Assembly (NCBI RefSeq): GCF_024198235.1
Contig: NZ_JAKCFB010000044.1
Coordinates: 1 to 64,000 of the forward strand
From: Myxococcus dinghuensis
Lineage (GTDB): Bacteria > Myxococcota > Myxococcia > Myxococcales > Myxococcaceae
DNA: 64,000 nucleotides
Direction of reading: 5' to 3'
Positions 25,376 through 34,323 of the stretch are shown here, piece after piece. Made by a program: the position numbers and the translations under genes. Numbering within the stretch: position 1 is the first letter of the stretch; each line of letters begins with the position of its first letter. The notes beneath the pieces are model-generated. The model had not been told where the DNA came from. It ran no database searches and saw only the letters and a program-made list of their open reading frames with translations.

Positions 25376-27286
25376 TCACGCGACAGATGTGTACGCGCCG
25401 AACCAGTACGTGGCTCCGAGCGCGGGGATGGTTTGGTGGGTGTAGAAGGCGAAGCCGTCCCTGTCCGGCACCATGACGGTGGGATTGCCGACGAAGCCTC
25501 CGGCGGAGGCGAAGGGACTCAGGGTGATGGAGGAGGGCGCGGTGGGAAAGCGACTGCGGAACGTCACCGAGCCGCCGCCAGCCAGGTTGTCGTGGGCGAC
25601 GGTGTCGCTGTTGCTGAACTGGAGGCCGAGCCTGCCCACCTCTCGCACGCTGCCGGCCAACTCGAAGGAGGTGTTGCTGGTGGTGCTGCTCAGCGGGAGC
25701 CGCAAGGTGCGCGTCCACGCGGTGAAGGTGGCGGTGAGGCTGGCGTCATGGAGGAACTCCACCTCGTTGCGCGAGATGCGGAAGCCGGCCACAGCCGCTG
25801 CGATGGTGTCTCGGGCCCACGCGCTGCCGTCCCACGCGGCGTTGAGGGTGAACCACACCGAGTCGCTGTCGGCATAGAGGCGCAGTCGCGCGGCGGCGCC
25901 GCCCGCGCCCTGGGAGTCGAGGAGGAGGACGCGGCCCGTGCCCAGGACGGGCTGGATGATGGCCTTGTGCTGGCCCGCCGCTGTCTCGTTGCCGCGGTAG
26001 TGCCCACCGCTGAAGGCCGCGAGGATTTCAGCGAGGGCCGCCTCGACGGTGCCCGAAGTCAGCAGGTGGCCCGTGTCCAGGACGGAGACGGCGGAGGCGG
26101 CGTGGGCCCCCGCGCCCTGGGTGACGTGGCCATTGAGGAAGCCCAGCAGCGCGGCCACCTGCTGCCGCAGATTTCCGGCGGCGAGGGAGTGGGGCGTCCC
26201 GGTCAGCACGTCTCCTCCGACGCGAGACGCACCAGGGCTTCCGGCCGTCGTCTCTCCGAGGCGGGTGACGACCTCCTGGAGTTGAGCCTGGACGCTGGTG
26301 GCGGCAACGTAGCCATGGGGTGTCGCGGCGATGGCGCTGGCGTGGTGGGCCCCGGTGGCCGCGCCCTGGTGGGCGTTGAGGAAGCCCAGCAGTGAGGAGA
26401 GCTGCGCGTCCACGGTGCCAGCCGGCAGGAGGTTGGGCGTGCCGGGCACCGCGTCCGCGCCCACGCGGGAGGCGCCCGGCGTCCCGCTGACTGCCGAGGA
26501 GAGCTTGTCCACGACTTCGTCCACGGCCTGCTGCACCGTGGTGGAGGCGACGAAGCCATGGGGCGCGTAGTCCACGGTGCTGGCTTCGTGTCGCCGGGCG
26601 GCGCCGGAGAAGTGCCCGGCCAGCTCGGCGTCCACCGCGTCCAGCGTCGCCTGCACCGTCTGGGCGCTGGGGCTCAGGACGTCCCAGGTGCCGCTCTCTA
26701 CGGCCACCGAGGAGCCCCTCGCGAAGATGAAGGCCTGCCGGCGAGAGGTGTCCAAGTCCGCGGCGAGAATCTGCGTCTGCCCGGGGCGGCGCCGGACGTC
26801 ACACAGCAGTAGCTCGTCGGGCTGGAGTGCGGGTTTGGGCGCCTGGCCGACGGGGCCCTCCGGCGCCTGGCGCACCACCAACTCGAAGGACTCGTCGCGG
26901 CGGAAGTACACCTGCTGGGAGTTGCCGTCCGTGCGCGGCTCCGACAGCAGGCGGGTGAAGCGCAGGAAGAGGCCCAGCCACCGCTCGCTGCCCGAGGTGG
27001 AGACGTCGGTGGGGATGCCCGACAAGTCCACCGCGCAGTCCACCGTCTGCCCGGTGCCGAAGAAGATGCGCTGCCCGAGGTTGTCGTAGGCGCGGCCCGG
27101 GGCCGTCAAGTCGACAGAGAGGTTGGCCACGGGAGAGTGGGGCGCGGGCACGGCCCCGGAGATGACGCCGTGGACGCCCAAGTCCGAGGCGAGGTTTCTG
27201 TCCGACTGCTCCAACTGCGAGAAGGCCAAGTCCAGCTCGGCCTCCGTCACGCGCTGCCTGAAGAAAAAATCCAGCCGGTTGCTCAT
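25376..27286 (-). CDS. tail fibre protein
   Basis: The 636 residues open MSNRLDFFFRQRVTEAELD, a conserved baseplate-attachment start. The middle (about 215-400) holds three imperfect repeats built around PHGYVAATSVQAQLQEV / TAGSPGASRVGGDVLTGTP / LLGFLNAH, typical of a fibrous shaft. The C-terminal 200 residues are beta-rich and would form the receptor-binding tip (YTHQTIPALGATYWFGAY at the end). It is preceded by element E1 and a GGAGG Shine-Dalgarno sequence. Confidence 0.8.
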   Translation of the reverse strand: MSNRLDFFFRQRVTEAELDLAFSQLEQSDRNLASDLGVHGVISGAVPAPHSPVANLSVDLTAPGRAYDNLGQRIFFGTGQTVDCAVDLSGIPTDVSTSGSERWLGLFLRFTRLLSEPRTDGNSQQVYFRRDESFELVVRQAPEGPVGQAPKPALQPDELLLCDVRRRPGQTQILAADLDTSRRQAFIFARGSSVAVESGTWDVLSPSAQTVQATLDAVDAELAGHFSGAARRHEASTVDYAPHGFVASTTVQQAVDEVVDKLSSAVSGTPGASRVGADAVPGTPNLLPAGTVDAQLSSLLGFLNAHQGAATGAHHASAIAATPHGYVAATSVQAQLQEVVTRLGETTAGSPGASRVGGDVLTGTPHSLAAGNLRQQVAALLGFLNGHVTQGAGAHAASAVSVLDTGHLLTSGTVEAALAEILAAFSGGHYRGNETAAGQHKAIIQPVLGTGRVLLLDSQGAGGAAARLRLYADSDSVWFTLNAAWDGSAWARDTIAAAVAGFRISRNEVEFLHDASLTATFTAWTRTLRLPLSSTTSNTSFELAGSVREVGRLGLQFSNSDTVAHDNLAGGGSVTFRSRFPTAPSSITLSPFASAGGFVGNPTVMVPDRDGFAFYTHQTIPALGATYWFGAYTSVA

Positions 27287-27453
27287 GCCTGTGCCCTCCA
27301 GAGGAAGACAAAGGCCGGGCGCGAGAAATCGGGGACATGCTGAGCGAGATTCAGTGCAGCGTCGTCGTCTCGCCCAGCTCGCTGAGTCCCAGCTCCCAGT
27401 GCTCGGGGAGAATGGGCGGCAGAGGCTCCACCAGGTCCACGAAGTGGGTGTGC
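27258..27453. repeat. left copy of the ~195-bp direct repeat flanking the nuclease cargo
   Basis: It contains the first codons of the tail-fibre gene, element E1 and a duplicate of the last ~30 codons of the tail gene that ends at 29629. It is clearly homologous but not identical to 29539-29732. Confidence 0.85.
27307..27338 (-). promoter_or_regulatory. 32-nt phage element E1
   Basis: Minus strand: ATGTCCCCGA, TTT, spacer, GGCCTTTGTC, then 7 nt to TGGAGG and the tail-fibre ATG. The 10-nt left block is invariant in all six copies. Confidence 0.8.
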
Positions 27454-27724
27454 GCGAGCTGTGCGGAGGCGCCGGGGGAATGAGCGGCCCCCCCCAGCCG
27501 TCATTCGTGCCGTAGCGAGGCGTTCAAGGGGTGGGGTGATTTGGACCTGGAGGAGGGACTCGTCGACGCGTTCCTCGCCTCGGCGAAACGGGGGACTGCG
27601 TCGGGAAGTCCGAACGGGGCAAGGAGACGAAGATCCTGGCCGCTGCAGACGGCGCTGGTCTTGCTCGCACTAAGCGAGAATCGCGCTCTGCGCTTCATAC
27701 GGGACCCAAGTAACATTCGGAAGC
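27454..27724. other. cargo boundary without a gene
   Basis: Between the left direct repeat and the nuclease-like gene. It includes a C9 run near 27490. No gene is supported; a promoter for the cargo gene is expected here. Confidence 0.4.
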
Positions 27725-29449
27725 ATGGACTCTCAGACGGCACTCCGCGAGTTGGAAGCTGAGCTGGACAAGGACGTCAAGGCCTTGCCGCTCCTGAAAC
27801 TACCATTTCGGACAGTAGTCTCGGCTCTCTACGGCGTTGTGGATAACCGCTTTCATGGGCCACGGACCTCGCCAGAGAGTCGAGAAAACGAAGATGTTGG
27901 GTCCGCGATAGTTAATAGACTGTCATATCTGCTTCCGCTGCTTATCGACTGTCCTGTGGAGCCGTTGGGACTTAATTTGGCAAATGCGCTAAGCCCGATC
28001 ACGCCACAATACCTAGCGGAGCTGGGATTTCTTCTGGCATATGCGCACTTCAGTGAGCTGATGCCCGAGGTGCATCGAGGTTACTATTCGGTAAGCGGAG
28101 ATGTTGCGTCCGGATTTAGGTTGACACACGCAAGTGATAGTTTTCGCTACTATGAAGCCCGAGATATCGCACTCACCGAAATCTCCATGCCGTACTATCT
28201 CCGGCCAAGACTGAAATTCGAAGCTCAACTGGTCGACGTCGTGAATCGCTTCGTTAAGCAAAAGTTCAGCCATGCGGGAGACCTCGTCACGACTGTCACG
28301 GTTATCGCAAAGCAGCTCTATGAGGAGTTCCGGCTCGGGATTCGTGAAATTCCAATACTGACGGACGAAGGTTGCAACGCGGCATTTGGGGTGTCGCTCG
28401 AGAAGTTCAACCGCTTCCGATCAGCCTGGGCGGGCATTAGTGAGCTTTGCCTTCAGCTAGCTGATGCATTTGCGCACCGAGCTCGCTCCTCAAGTGGCCG
28501 GCGTCAGCGCGAACTGTTCTTTGAAAGCATGGAGTGGACAGCGCCACTGCTTCGGCGGAATTTTCTTGAGGGGCTGGTACTTGCTCTTACGGGCCTCTCC
28601 GGAGGCGAGATTGACCATCTAATGCAGTTCTACTCATTCTCCCCTGCGGAGAAGCGTGCAAGACAAGTAGGAGATGGTTTCTTTCCGCCGATTGCTCAGC
28701 TCGCCGATTCTCTCCATTTTAATCCAGATGCCCTTCGGTCGATGCTGTCTAGTCGGAACGTGCTGTATGTCTTGAATAGGGCGCATACTCAGGTCTTTGA
28801 TGAGCAGGTTTCCGGCCATCTTGAGCCGGCCCTCATCGAAATTGCCAAGCGGCCCCTATCCCGCCTTCCGGATGTCTTCCTGGCGCAGGAAATCGACTGG
28901 GGTGGAGGCGACATCGACCTCCTTGTGTATAGCGAGAGGGAGAATAGCGCTCTCCACATTCAGGCCAAAGCGGCAATTGCTCCACAAGGTGCACGCATGG
29001 TCGCGGCGACTGAAGGCCGAGTAAAGGAGGCTCTTCGTCAACTAAGCGCACTCCGCAAGCTTCCGCCTGCTCGGATTGATGCGATTGTTGAGAAGGCAAT
29101 CGGTCGCCCTGTTCGTGGCGTGAATTTGGTGGATGTAGTTCTCTGTCGGGCATCGTTCGGTACTGCGAAGATATGGGAACGGCTAGGGTCCGTTGCAGTT
29201 GTTAATCCGTCCATTGTGGCAGCAGTTGTGGAAAGGCTTCTTGCCACGTCCAGTTCAAACCCAGTCACGGCATTCGCCGCGACCGTGCAGGAAGTTGCTG
29301 ACGACATTCAGCGTCGAGCCGCCACGGGCTGGGAGGAAGCTACGATAGAGCTTGGTCGCACAACTCTCACAATGCCGTTGCTTAGGCTGGATTCCAACGT
29401 GCTCTGGGCGGAGCGTCAAAAGTCGTATGAGCGCCTTATGGGCAAGTGA
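27725..29449 (+). CDS. cargo protein with PD-(D/E)XK nuclease-like domain, candidate anti-phage defence gene
   Basis: The 574-residue product is unrecognised over its first 380 positions, which are helical. At about residues 390-420 it has AQEIDWGGGDIDLLVYSERE followed by ALHIQAKA: the Glu, D-I-D and Q-x-K pattern of an Mrr-like PD-(D/E)XK nuclease core. The gene lies opposite to the tail genes, is visibly richer in A+T and rare codons, and is bounded by direct repeats made of duplicated tail-gene ends. All of this indicates recent insertion as cargo. Anti-phage defence is the likeliest role but is inferred. Confidence 0.65.
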   Translation: MDSQTALRELEAELDKDVKALPLLKLPFRTVVSALYGVVDNRFHGPRTSPESRENEDVGSAIVNRLSYLLPLLIDCPVEPLGLNLANALSPITPQYLAELGFLLAYAHFSELMPEVHRGYYSVSGDVASGFRLTHASDSFRYYEARDIALTEISMPYYLRPRLKFEAQLVDVVNRFVKQKFSHAGDLVTTVTVIAKQLYEEFRLGIREIPILTDEGCNAAFGVSLEKFNRFRSAWAGISELCLQLADAFAHRARSSSGRRQRELFFESMEWTAPLLRRNFLEGLVLALTGLSGGEIDHLMQFYSFSPAEKRARQVGDGFFPPIAQLADSLHFNPDALRSMLSSRNVLYVLNRAHTQVFDEQVSGHLEPALIEIAKRPLSRLPDVFLAQEIDWGGGDIDLLVYSERENSALHIQAKAAIAPQGARMVAATEGRVKEALRQLSALRKLPPARIDAIVEKAIGRPVRGVNLVDVVLCRASFGTAKIWERLGSVAVVNPSIVAAVVERLLATSSSNPVTAFAATVQEVADDIQRRAATGWEEATIELGRTTLTMPLLRLDSNVLWAERQKSYERLMGK

Positions 29450-29538
29450 GGGTGTCTTTGATTGTTTTTAGTTCTCGGTTGTCTGGTGTCCCATCCGTCA
29501 TGATCTTGTTCACAGGACTCTGTCTCTGCTGTGGTTAG

Positions 29539-29732
29539 CTGAAGAGGTCCAGCCGGTTGCTCATGCCTGCGCCCTCCAGAGGAAGGCAAAGGCATGGCGC
29601 GAAAAATCGGGGACATGCCGCAGGGCCTTCAGTGCAGCGTCGTCGTCTCGCCCAGCTCGCTGAGTCCTAGCTCCCAATGCTCGGGGAGAATGGGCGGCAG
29701 GGGCTCCACCATGTCCACGAAGTGGGTGTGGG
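29539..29732. repeat. right copy of the ~195-bp direct repeat flanking the nuclease cargo
   Basis: It holds the end of the authentic tail gene, element E2 and a nine-codon stub, MSNRLDLFS then TAA, of a second tail-fibre gene start. Many scattered differences from the left copy suggest the copies came from two related phages rather than a fresh target duplication. Confidence 0.85.
29585..29616 (-). promoter_or_regulatory. 32-nt phage element E2 (orphaned)
   Basis: Minus strand: ATGTCCCCGA ... GCCTTTGCC followed by TGGAGG and an ATG, but the frame ends after nine codons. It has one base change in the right block. Confidence 0.75.
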
Positions 29733-30966
29733 CGGGCTTGAGGTACTCGACGAGGGTGCGCAGGCGCTGGCGCTCCGCGGGCGAGAGGAGGCGCTCCACC
29801 TCGACGTTGAAGGCGTAGCGGGCGAAGCGCTCCGAGGGCCCCAGCACCCAGTCCACGCCCAGCTCGGACTCGCCCAGCACGAGGGTGTCCGAGGCGAATG
29901 GGGAGATGGCCCTCACCTCGATCCCCAAGAAGAAGCGGATGGCGTTGCGCAGGCCCAGCGCGGTGCCCTTCTGGCGATACATGTCCACGAGGACGGAGGC
30001 CAGCTGGCGCCGGGCGAGGACGTCCAGCTCGAAGGCGAAGGGGTTGCCCAAGTCCAGGAGGATGGCGTCGAGGAAGGCCTCCGGAGCGCGCTCCAAGTCG
30101 AAGACGTCGGGGAAGGCGTCCAGGTCCGCGAGGAGCAGGTCGGTCACCTCCTGGAGACAGGAGATGAAGCGGCGCAAGTCCCCCGTCACGTCGTCGCGGC
30201 GGTTGTGGCCCGGCAGCATGTCCCAGAGCTGGAAGCTCCGGGAGGGCGGCCGAGCTGGACGGAAGCCCGTGAGGATGGCGCGGTGGTAGGGGGCGAGCAC
30301 AGGGTTGTCGTGCGTGTCCGTCACGGCCTCTACACGCACTTCGTAAACCACGTCCGGCGTCAGCTCCGTGTCGAGGACGAGGTGGACGAGGGGGCCGTCG
30401 GCAGCGGCCTCGAGGGCGGCCACAGGGACTGCGGGGGCGCCACGAGGCGTGAAGGTGAAGCGCGCCGTGGGCGGCACCCGCACGTCCTCGTCGAAGGCGA
30501 GGCGCACCGACTTGGGCCCCACGGCCTGCGCGCCCACGAGGCGCGGGGCCGTCCTGTCTTCCACGGTGAAGGTGTACGTCTCGTCAAGGAGGTGCTCGCC
30601 GCCGGCCGTGGCGGAGACGACGCGCACGGAGACGGTGGCCTGGCTGGCCAGCGGCACCGCCGGGTGGAGCACCACACGCAGGGTGTCCGCCGTCTGCCTC
30701 ACCTCCGCGAGTGGCCCCGCGAAGGCAGGCGCCACCTCGACGCTGGCCCCGCCCTCGAAGGCGAGGACGTCGTCCACCCAGACGCGCGTGGTCGCCCGGG
30801 CAATTCCGTCCGCGCCGACGTCCACCAGCTCCAGCTCCAGCGCGGCATCGACGGGGACATCCGCCTCCTCGGGGCCCGGAGCGCGGTTGAGGAGGAGGGG
30901 GCGGCGCGTCTCGGCGAAGAGGGAGACGGTGTCGACGTAGAGGGCGGGCAGCTCAACCGTGGCCAT
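29629..30966 (-). CDS. phage tail protein, P2 gpI-like C-terminus with Ig-like N-terminus
   Basis: The N-terminal 230 residues are beta-rich and Ig-like (TAPRLVGAQAVGPKSVRLAF, LTPDVVYEVRVEAVTD). Residues 260-430 match the phage tail protein I type: LLLADLDAFPDVFDLERAPE, ILLDLGNPF, QKGTALGLRNAIRFFLG. Such proteins sit in the baseplate and anchor tail fibres. The gene lies ten bases downstream of the next gene and upstream of the cargo insertion. Confidence 0.75.
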   Translation of the reverse strand: MATVELPALYVDTVSLFAETRRPLLLNRAPGPEEADVPVDAALELELVDVGADGIARATTRVWVDDVLAFEGGASVEVAPAFAGPLAEVRQTADTLRVVLHPAVPLASQATVSVRVVSATAGGEHLLDETYTFTVEDRTAPRLVGAQAVGPKSVRLAFDEDVRVPPTARFTFTPRGAPAVPVAALEAAADGPLVHLVLDTELTPDVVYEVRVEAVTDTHDNPVLAPYHRAILTGFRPARPPSRSFQLWDMLPGHNRRDDVTGDLRRFISCLQEVTDLLLADLDAFPDVFDLERAPEAFLDAILLDLGNPFAFELDVLARRQLASVLVDMYRQKGTALGLRNAIRFFLGIEVRAISPFASDTLVLGESELGVDWVLGPSERFARYAFNVEVERLLSPAERQRLRTLVEYLKPAHTHFVDMVEPLPPILPEHWELGLSELGETTTLH

Positions 30967-30975
30967 GGGGCTTCC

Positions 30976-31371
30976 TCACGGGGAGATGAGCTCCAGGCGG
31001 ACGCCCACCGTGTGGACGCCGGAGAGCTTCGAGACGTTGGCGGCCATGTCCCCGACGAGGCGCTCGCGGCCGGGGCGCCCGAGGCAGCGGGCGTACTTCA
31101 CCCCTCCCACGACGAGGGACGCTTCCCAGGCCAGGCCCGCCGGGACGCCTGGCGGCACACGGAGGCGCAAGGCACAGCGGACGAGCGCCACGCCCGTGAC
31201 GTCCACCGCTTGCGTCACCTCGGCGAAGTCTCCGGGGCCCAGCTCGAAGCGGCGTCCAGGCTCCTCGTCGCCCAGGACGAAGAGGTACTCGCCAGAGGCG
31301 GGCGTAGCCCGCTGGGGCCGGATGCGACCCTGCCCCAGGCCCCGGCGACTGGTGAAGGCGGTGAGGGCCAT
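30976..31371 (-). CDS. tail-associated protein (131 aa)
   Basis: The ATG at 31371 opens MALTAFTSRRGLGQGRIRP. The rest is beta-rich (VALVRCALRLRVPPGVPAGL ...). It begins four bases after the previous stop and is likely a baseplate or tail accessory protein. No family assigned. Confidence 0.6.
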   Translation of the reverse strand: MALTAFTSRRGLGQGRIRPQRATPASGEYLFVLGDEEPGRRFELGPGDFAEVTQAVDVTGVALVRCALRLRVPPGVPAGLAWEASLVVGGVKYARCLGRPGRERLVGDMAANVSKLSGVHTVGVRLELISP

Positions 31372-31375
31372 GGCT

Positions 31376-32071
31376 TCACACCTGCCGGGAGAGCTCAAGC
31401 GAGTCGAAGTAGGCCCGGCGGGTGACGTCCCGCACGGCGAAGCCGAAACCGCCCCGGCCGGAGGTGAGGGGCTGGCTGCCGGAGTTGATGCCGAGGGCGT
31501 CGTCGATGAAGTCGGCCATGCCCAGCACGGGCTGCCAGTCGGGAGGCGTGCCGAGCGGGTGCGCGGCCAAGTCATTCTGGAAGGCCTTGAGGACGACGTC
31601 GCCGTTGGCGTTGACGACGACGTCCAGCCGCAGGTGCAGCCAGGTGCCCTGCGTGAAGCTGGCCGAGGACTTCAGCAGGACGCCGGGACCGTCCGCATCG
31701 GGCAGGCCCGTGGCCACCGCGCCCTTGCGGAGCACCACCCGGTGCGGCTCGTCATCGGAGAGGCCCAGGAGGTAGGCGGAGTCGTTGACGGAAGTGCCCT
31801 GTCCGCAGAGGAAGAGGAAGGGGGAGAAGCCGGTGGGACCGCCGCCCGGCCCGCGCTGGAGGCAGCCGCGGACGCTGCCTCCCTTGGCCATGGGGGCGAA
31901 GTCGGGCAGGTTGGCGAAGAGGGCGACGGAGCCCTGCGCGGCCGACAACGAGTTGAAGGCGAAGAGGAAGTTGCCGCCGCCCGGGGGACGGGCAATGCCC
32001 GCCGTCACGCCCCTGTCCACGGTGGCGATGTCCAGGCCGCCATTGAGGTAAGTCCAGTCTGCGAGTGCCAT
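31376..32071 (-). CDS. lectin-like tail-associated protein
   Basis: The 231 residues are beta-strand rich with WLHLRLDVVVNANGDVVLKA and GFGFAVRDVTRRAYFDSLEL, which resemble a concanavalin-type jelly roll. A role in host-surface binding is inferred from this fold and from its place among tail genes. Confidence 0.55.
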   Translation of the reverse strand: MALADWTYLNGGLDIATVDRGVTAGIARPPGGGNFLFAFNSLSAAQGSVALFANLPDFAPMAKGGSVRGCLQRGPGGGPTGFSPFLFLCGQGTSVNDSAYLLGLSDDEPHRVVLRKGAVATGLPDADGPGVLLKSSASFTQGTWLHLRLDVVVNANGDVVLKAFQNDLAAHPLGTPPDWQPVLGMADFIDDALGINSGSQPLTSGRGGFGFAVRDVTRRAYFDSLELSRQV

Positions 32072-32078
32072 GGTGTCC

Positions 32079-32609
32079 TCACTGCGTGGCGGCCAGAGGC
32101 CACCCGGTGTCGAAGTCCTCGGAGGGCTGCGTGGTGTTGAAGAGGGCCACGCGCGCCGTCACGTCCTCCCAGCGCCAGGCGTAGGCCTCGTTGGTGTGCC
32201 AGCGCTGCTCGAAGTCCTCGCGCGGCGAGTCGTTGAAGAGGCCCGGCACGGAGGTGACGTCCGCCCAGTCGGTGAGGAAGGGGGCCTGGCCCCACGTCTC
32301 GACGACGTCCCCCTCGAAGCGGTGCGGGACGAGTTGCGCGGGCGGCAGCTCGAAGAGGAAGCCGTCGTTGCCCCAGCCCCGGGAGAAGGCCTCGAAGCCG
32401 TCGCGCTGGCCGGAGAAGAAGGCGAGGGCCACAGGGACGTCGGAGAGGGCGGCGTGCCACACGTACCAGCGCTCGAAGTCCTCGCAGGACTCCTCCGGCA
32501 CACCGAAGCCCGCGAGGGCTTCAAGGTGCGTCACCGCCGTCAGCGTCCAGTGCGCGGCCTCGCCGGGCCGGGCGCCCGCGTCCTCGAAGCTGGGGTTGAG
32601 GAGGGCCAT
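32079..32609 (-). CDS. tail-associated protein with repeated EDFE-W motifs
   Basis: The 176 residues contain repeats around an acidic/aromatic motif: CEDFERWYVWHAALSDV, DGFEAFSRGW, REDFEQRWHTNEAYAW and SEDFDTGW. Function unknown; the position is within the baseplate/tail operon. Confidence 0.6.
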   Translation of the reverse strand: MALLNPSFEDAGARPGEAAHWTLTAVTHLEALAGFGVPEESCEDFERWYVWHAALSDVPVALAFFSGQRDGFEAFSRGWGNDGFLFELPPAQLVPHRFEGDVVETWGQAPFLTDWADVTSVPGLFNDSPREDFEQRWHTNEAYAWRWEDVTARVALFNTTQPSEDFDTGWPLAATQ

Positions 32610-32610
32610 G

Positions 32611-34125
32611 TCAGAGGAGCCCTCCGGTGTCCCCGTCCTGCAGGGTGACGCTGCCCAGCACCGGCAGCTCCCGCACCGTCAGCTTCACGTCCGCGGGCAG
32701 GCCGTTGAGTGTCAGGTCCATGCGCGCGTCGCCCAGCTTCCGCACTCCGGGCACGTCGCGGATGACGTTGAAGACGTCGGACCAGGCCACCTCTCCGGCC
32801 GGGAATCCCTGGGCGTCCTTGAGGTTGAAGCCGAAGTCGATGCGCGGGTTGGGTGTGCCGTCCGGCTCGCTGACGCGGAAGTGCGCGGCGAGCGCCTGGC
32901 GAACGCGCGAGGCGACGTCTTGGGCCGAAGCGCCCTGGCGCAGGAAGAGGCGCGCGGAGACGTCCACGCGCCGGTACACCGGCTCCTGGACGCTGACATG
33001 GAAGGTGAGGGTGCAGGGGTAGACTTCGGTGACTTGCCGCAGCACCTGGGCCTTGAGGGCTGGCGTGGGGACTCCGCCGCCCTGGGGCACCACGTAGAGG
33101 ATGCCGGCGTTCTCGCCAACGGAGGCGTCCTCGTTGGACGTCAGCATGAGGGCACGCGCCACGCTGGGCAGGCGCCGGGCGTTGATTTCGAAGTCCTCGC
33201 GGGAGACGGTGCGCGTCAGGGCCCGGAGACTCTCGGGGGCGAGCAGCTTCGCGGAGGCCACCGTCTGCCTGTCCGCGCCGCCCGAGGAGGGGGCGGGGTT
33301 GTGGACGGACACCTGCACCGCGTGGCCGTGGGCGTCGCGGAAGCTGCCCTCCAGGACGACGAGTCGCCCCGCGTCCACGTTGCCGGCGGCGCCGCCACCC
33401 GTCTTGTACACCACCGCCACGGTGCCGGCGGGCGGCAGGCCGTTGGTGCCGGTGCCGAAGCGGACGGTGGCCTTGTCTCCCTGGTCAACCGAGACGAGGA
33501 AGTGAGCGTCGTTGGCGCGGGAGTTGAGGAAGGTGTCCACCTCGGTGAAGGCACCCTGGGCGGTGGACACCCGGGCGGAGCCGTCGAGGTAGGGGGCGAA
33601 GTCCAGGTGCGCCTCGAAGTCGGCGAGGCCGCGGGCGTCGAAGAGCTGGGTGTGCGTCTTCGAGTGCTCGGCCACGGCCAGGACGCGCGGCGGGTTGGCG
33701 CCGGCCGGAATGGTGACGGACGAGAGGAGCTGGAAGCGGACGGCCTCCGTCACCTCCTGGGTGCGGACGACGGTACCGGCGGGGAAGGTGACGGGGGCTG
33801 CAGGAGGCTGGGCCAGGCGCAGCTCCACCTCGGCCGTGGCCGCCTGGGCACCGTGAAGCCGGTAGCCCAGCATGCGCGCCAGGGCGATGACGTTGCGGCG
33901 CTGGGTGGCCGAAACGAGGCGCGACTCGCGGGCGAGGTGGCCCTGGTAGAAGCCGAGGACGTCGCCGACGAAGGCGTACATCTCCAGGAGCAGGTTGCCG
34001 AAGCTGGCGACGTCGAAGTCCGTCCAGTCCGGGAAGACACTCTTCACGAGAGCCACGAGGCGCGCGCGCAGGGCGTCGAAGTCGCGATGGGTGTAGTCAG
34101 TGGACGCGGGCAGAAGTGGCACGTC
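32611..34125 (-). CDS. baseplate J-like protein
   Basis: The GTG at 34125 is chosen because element E3 is followed by GGTGGAGG at the spacing seen at the other E sites. The product (about 504 aa) has the Mu gp47/P2 J layout: FDVASFGNLLLEMYAFVGDVLGFY, AGTVVRTQEVTEAVRF, SREDFEINARRLPSVARAL, then VYRRVDVSARLFLRQGAS and ILYVVPQGGG. It forms the baseplate wedge that links to the fibres. Confidence 0.85.
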   Translation of the reverse strand, partial: DVPLLPASTDYTHRDFDALRARLVALVKSVFPDWTDFDVASFGNLLLEMYAFVGDVLGFYQGHLARESRLVSATQRRNVIALARMLGYRLHGAQAATAEVELRLAQPPAAPVTFPAGTVVRTQEVTEAVRFQLLSSVTIPAGANPPRVLAVAEHSKTHTQLFDARGLADFEAHLDFAPYLDGSARVSTAQGAFTEVDTFLNSRANDAHFLVSVDQGDKATVRFGTGTNGLPPAGTVAVVYKTGGGAAGNVDAGRLVVLEGSFRDAHGHAVQVSVHNPAPSSGGADRQTVASAKLLAPESLRALTRTVSREDFEINARRLPSVARALMLTSNEDASVGENAGILYVVPQGGGVPTPALKAQVLRQVTEVYPCTLTFHVSVQEPVYRRVDVSARLFLRQGASAQDVASRVRQALAAHFRVSEPDGTPNPRIDFGFNLKDAQGFPAGEVAWSDVFNVIRDVPGVRKLGDARMDLTLNGLPADVKLTVRELPVLGSVTLQDGDTGGLL

Positions 34126-34145
34126 GGCGAAGGCCTCCACCGGGA

Positions 34146-34180
34146 GACAAAGGCCTGCAGCCCACTTTTTTCGGGGACAT
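34146..34180 (-). promoter_or_regulatory. phage element E3 (35-nt variant)
   Basis: Minus strand: ATGTCCCCGA, AAAAAA, spacer, GGCCTTTGTC, then 7 nt to TGGAGG. It is three bases longer than the other copies, in the spacer. It decides the start of the baseplate J gene. Confidence 0.75.
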
Positions 34181-34323
34181 GGGGACGGTGCTTGGCGTTG
34201 GAAGCTGCCTCGTCGTCCTCGTACGAGGCCCAAGCGCTTCAGTACCTGGCGCTCCGGCCACAGGTAGGATGGGGCACATCAACTGGTGTGCGAATTCCCA
34301 TCGACGTGAGGAGTCCTTCCAGC

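Noticed and set aside
32191..34323. Very long plus-strand open frame opposite the baseplate and tail genes
   Set aside because: It mirrors high-GC codon bias of the minus-strand genes, has no family motifs, and the minus strand encodes recognised phage proteins. Only the part from 34324 is kept.
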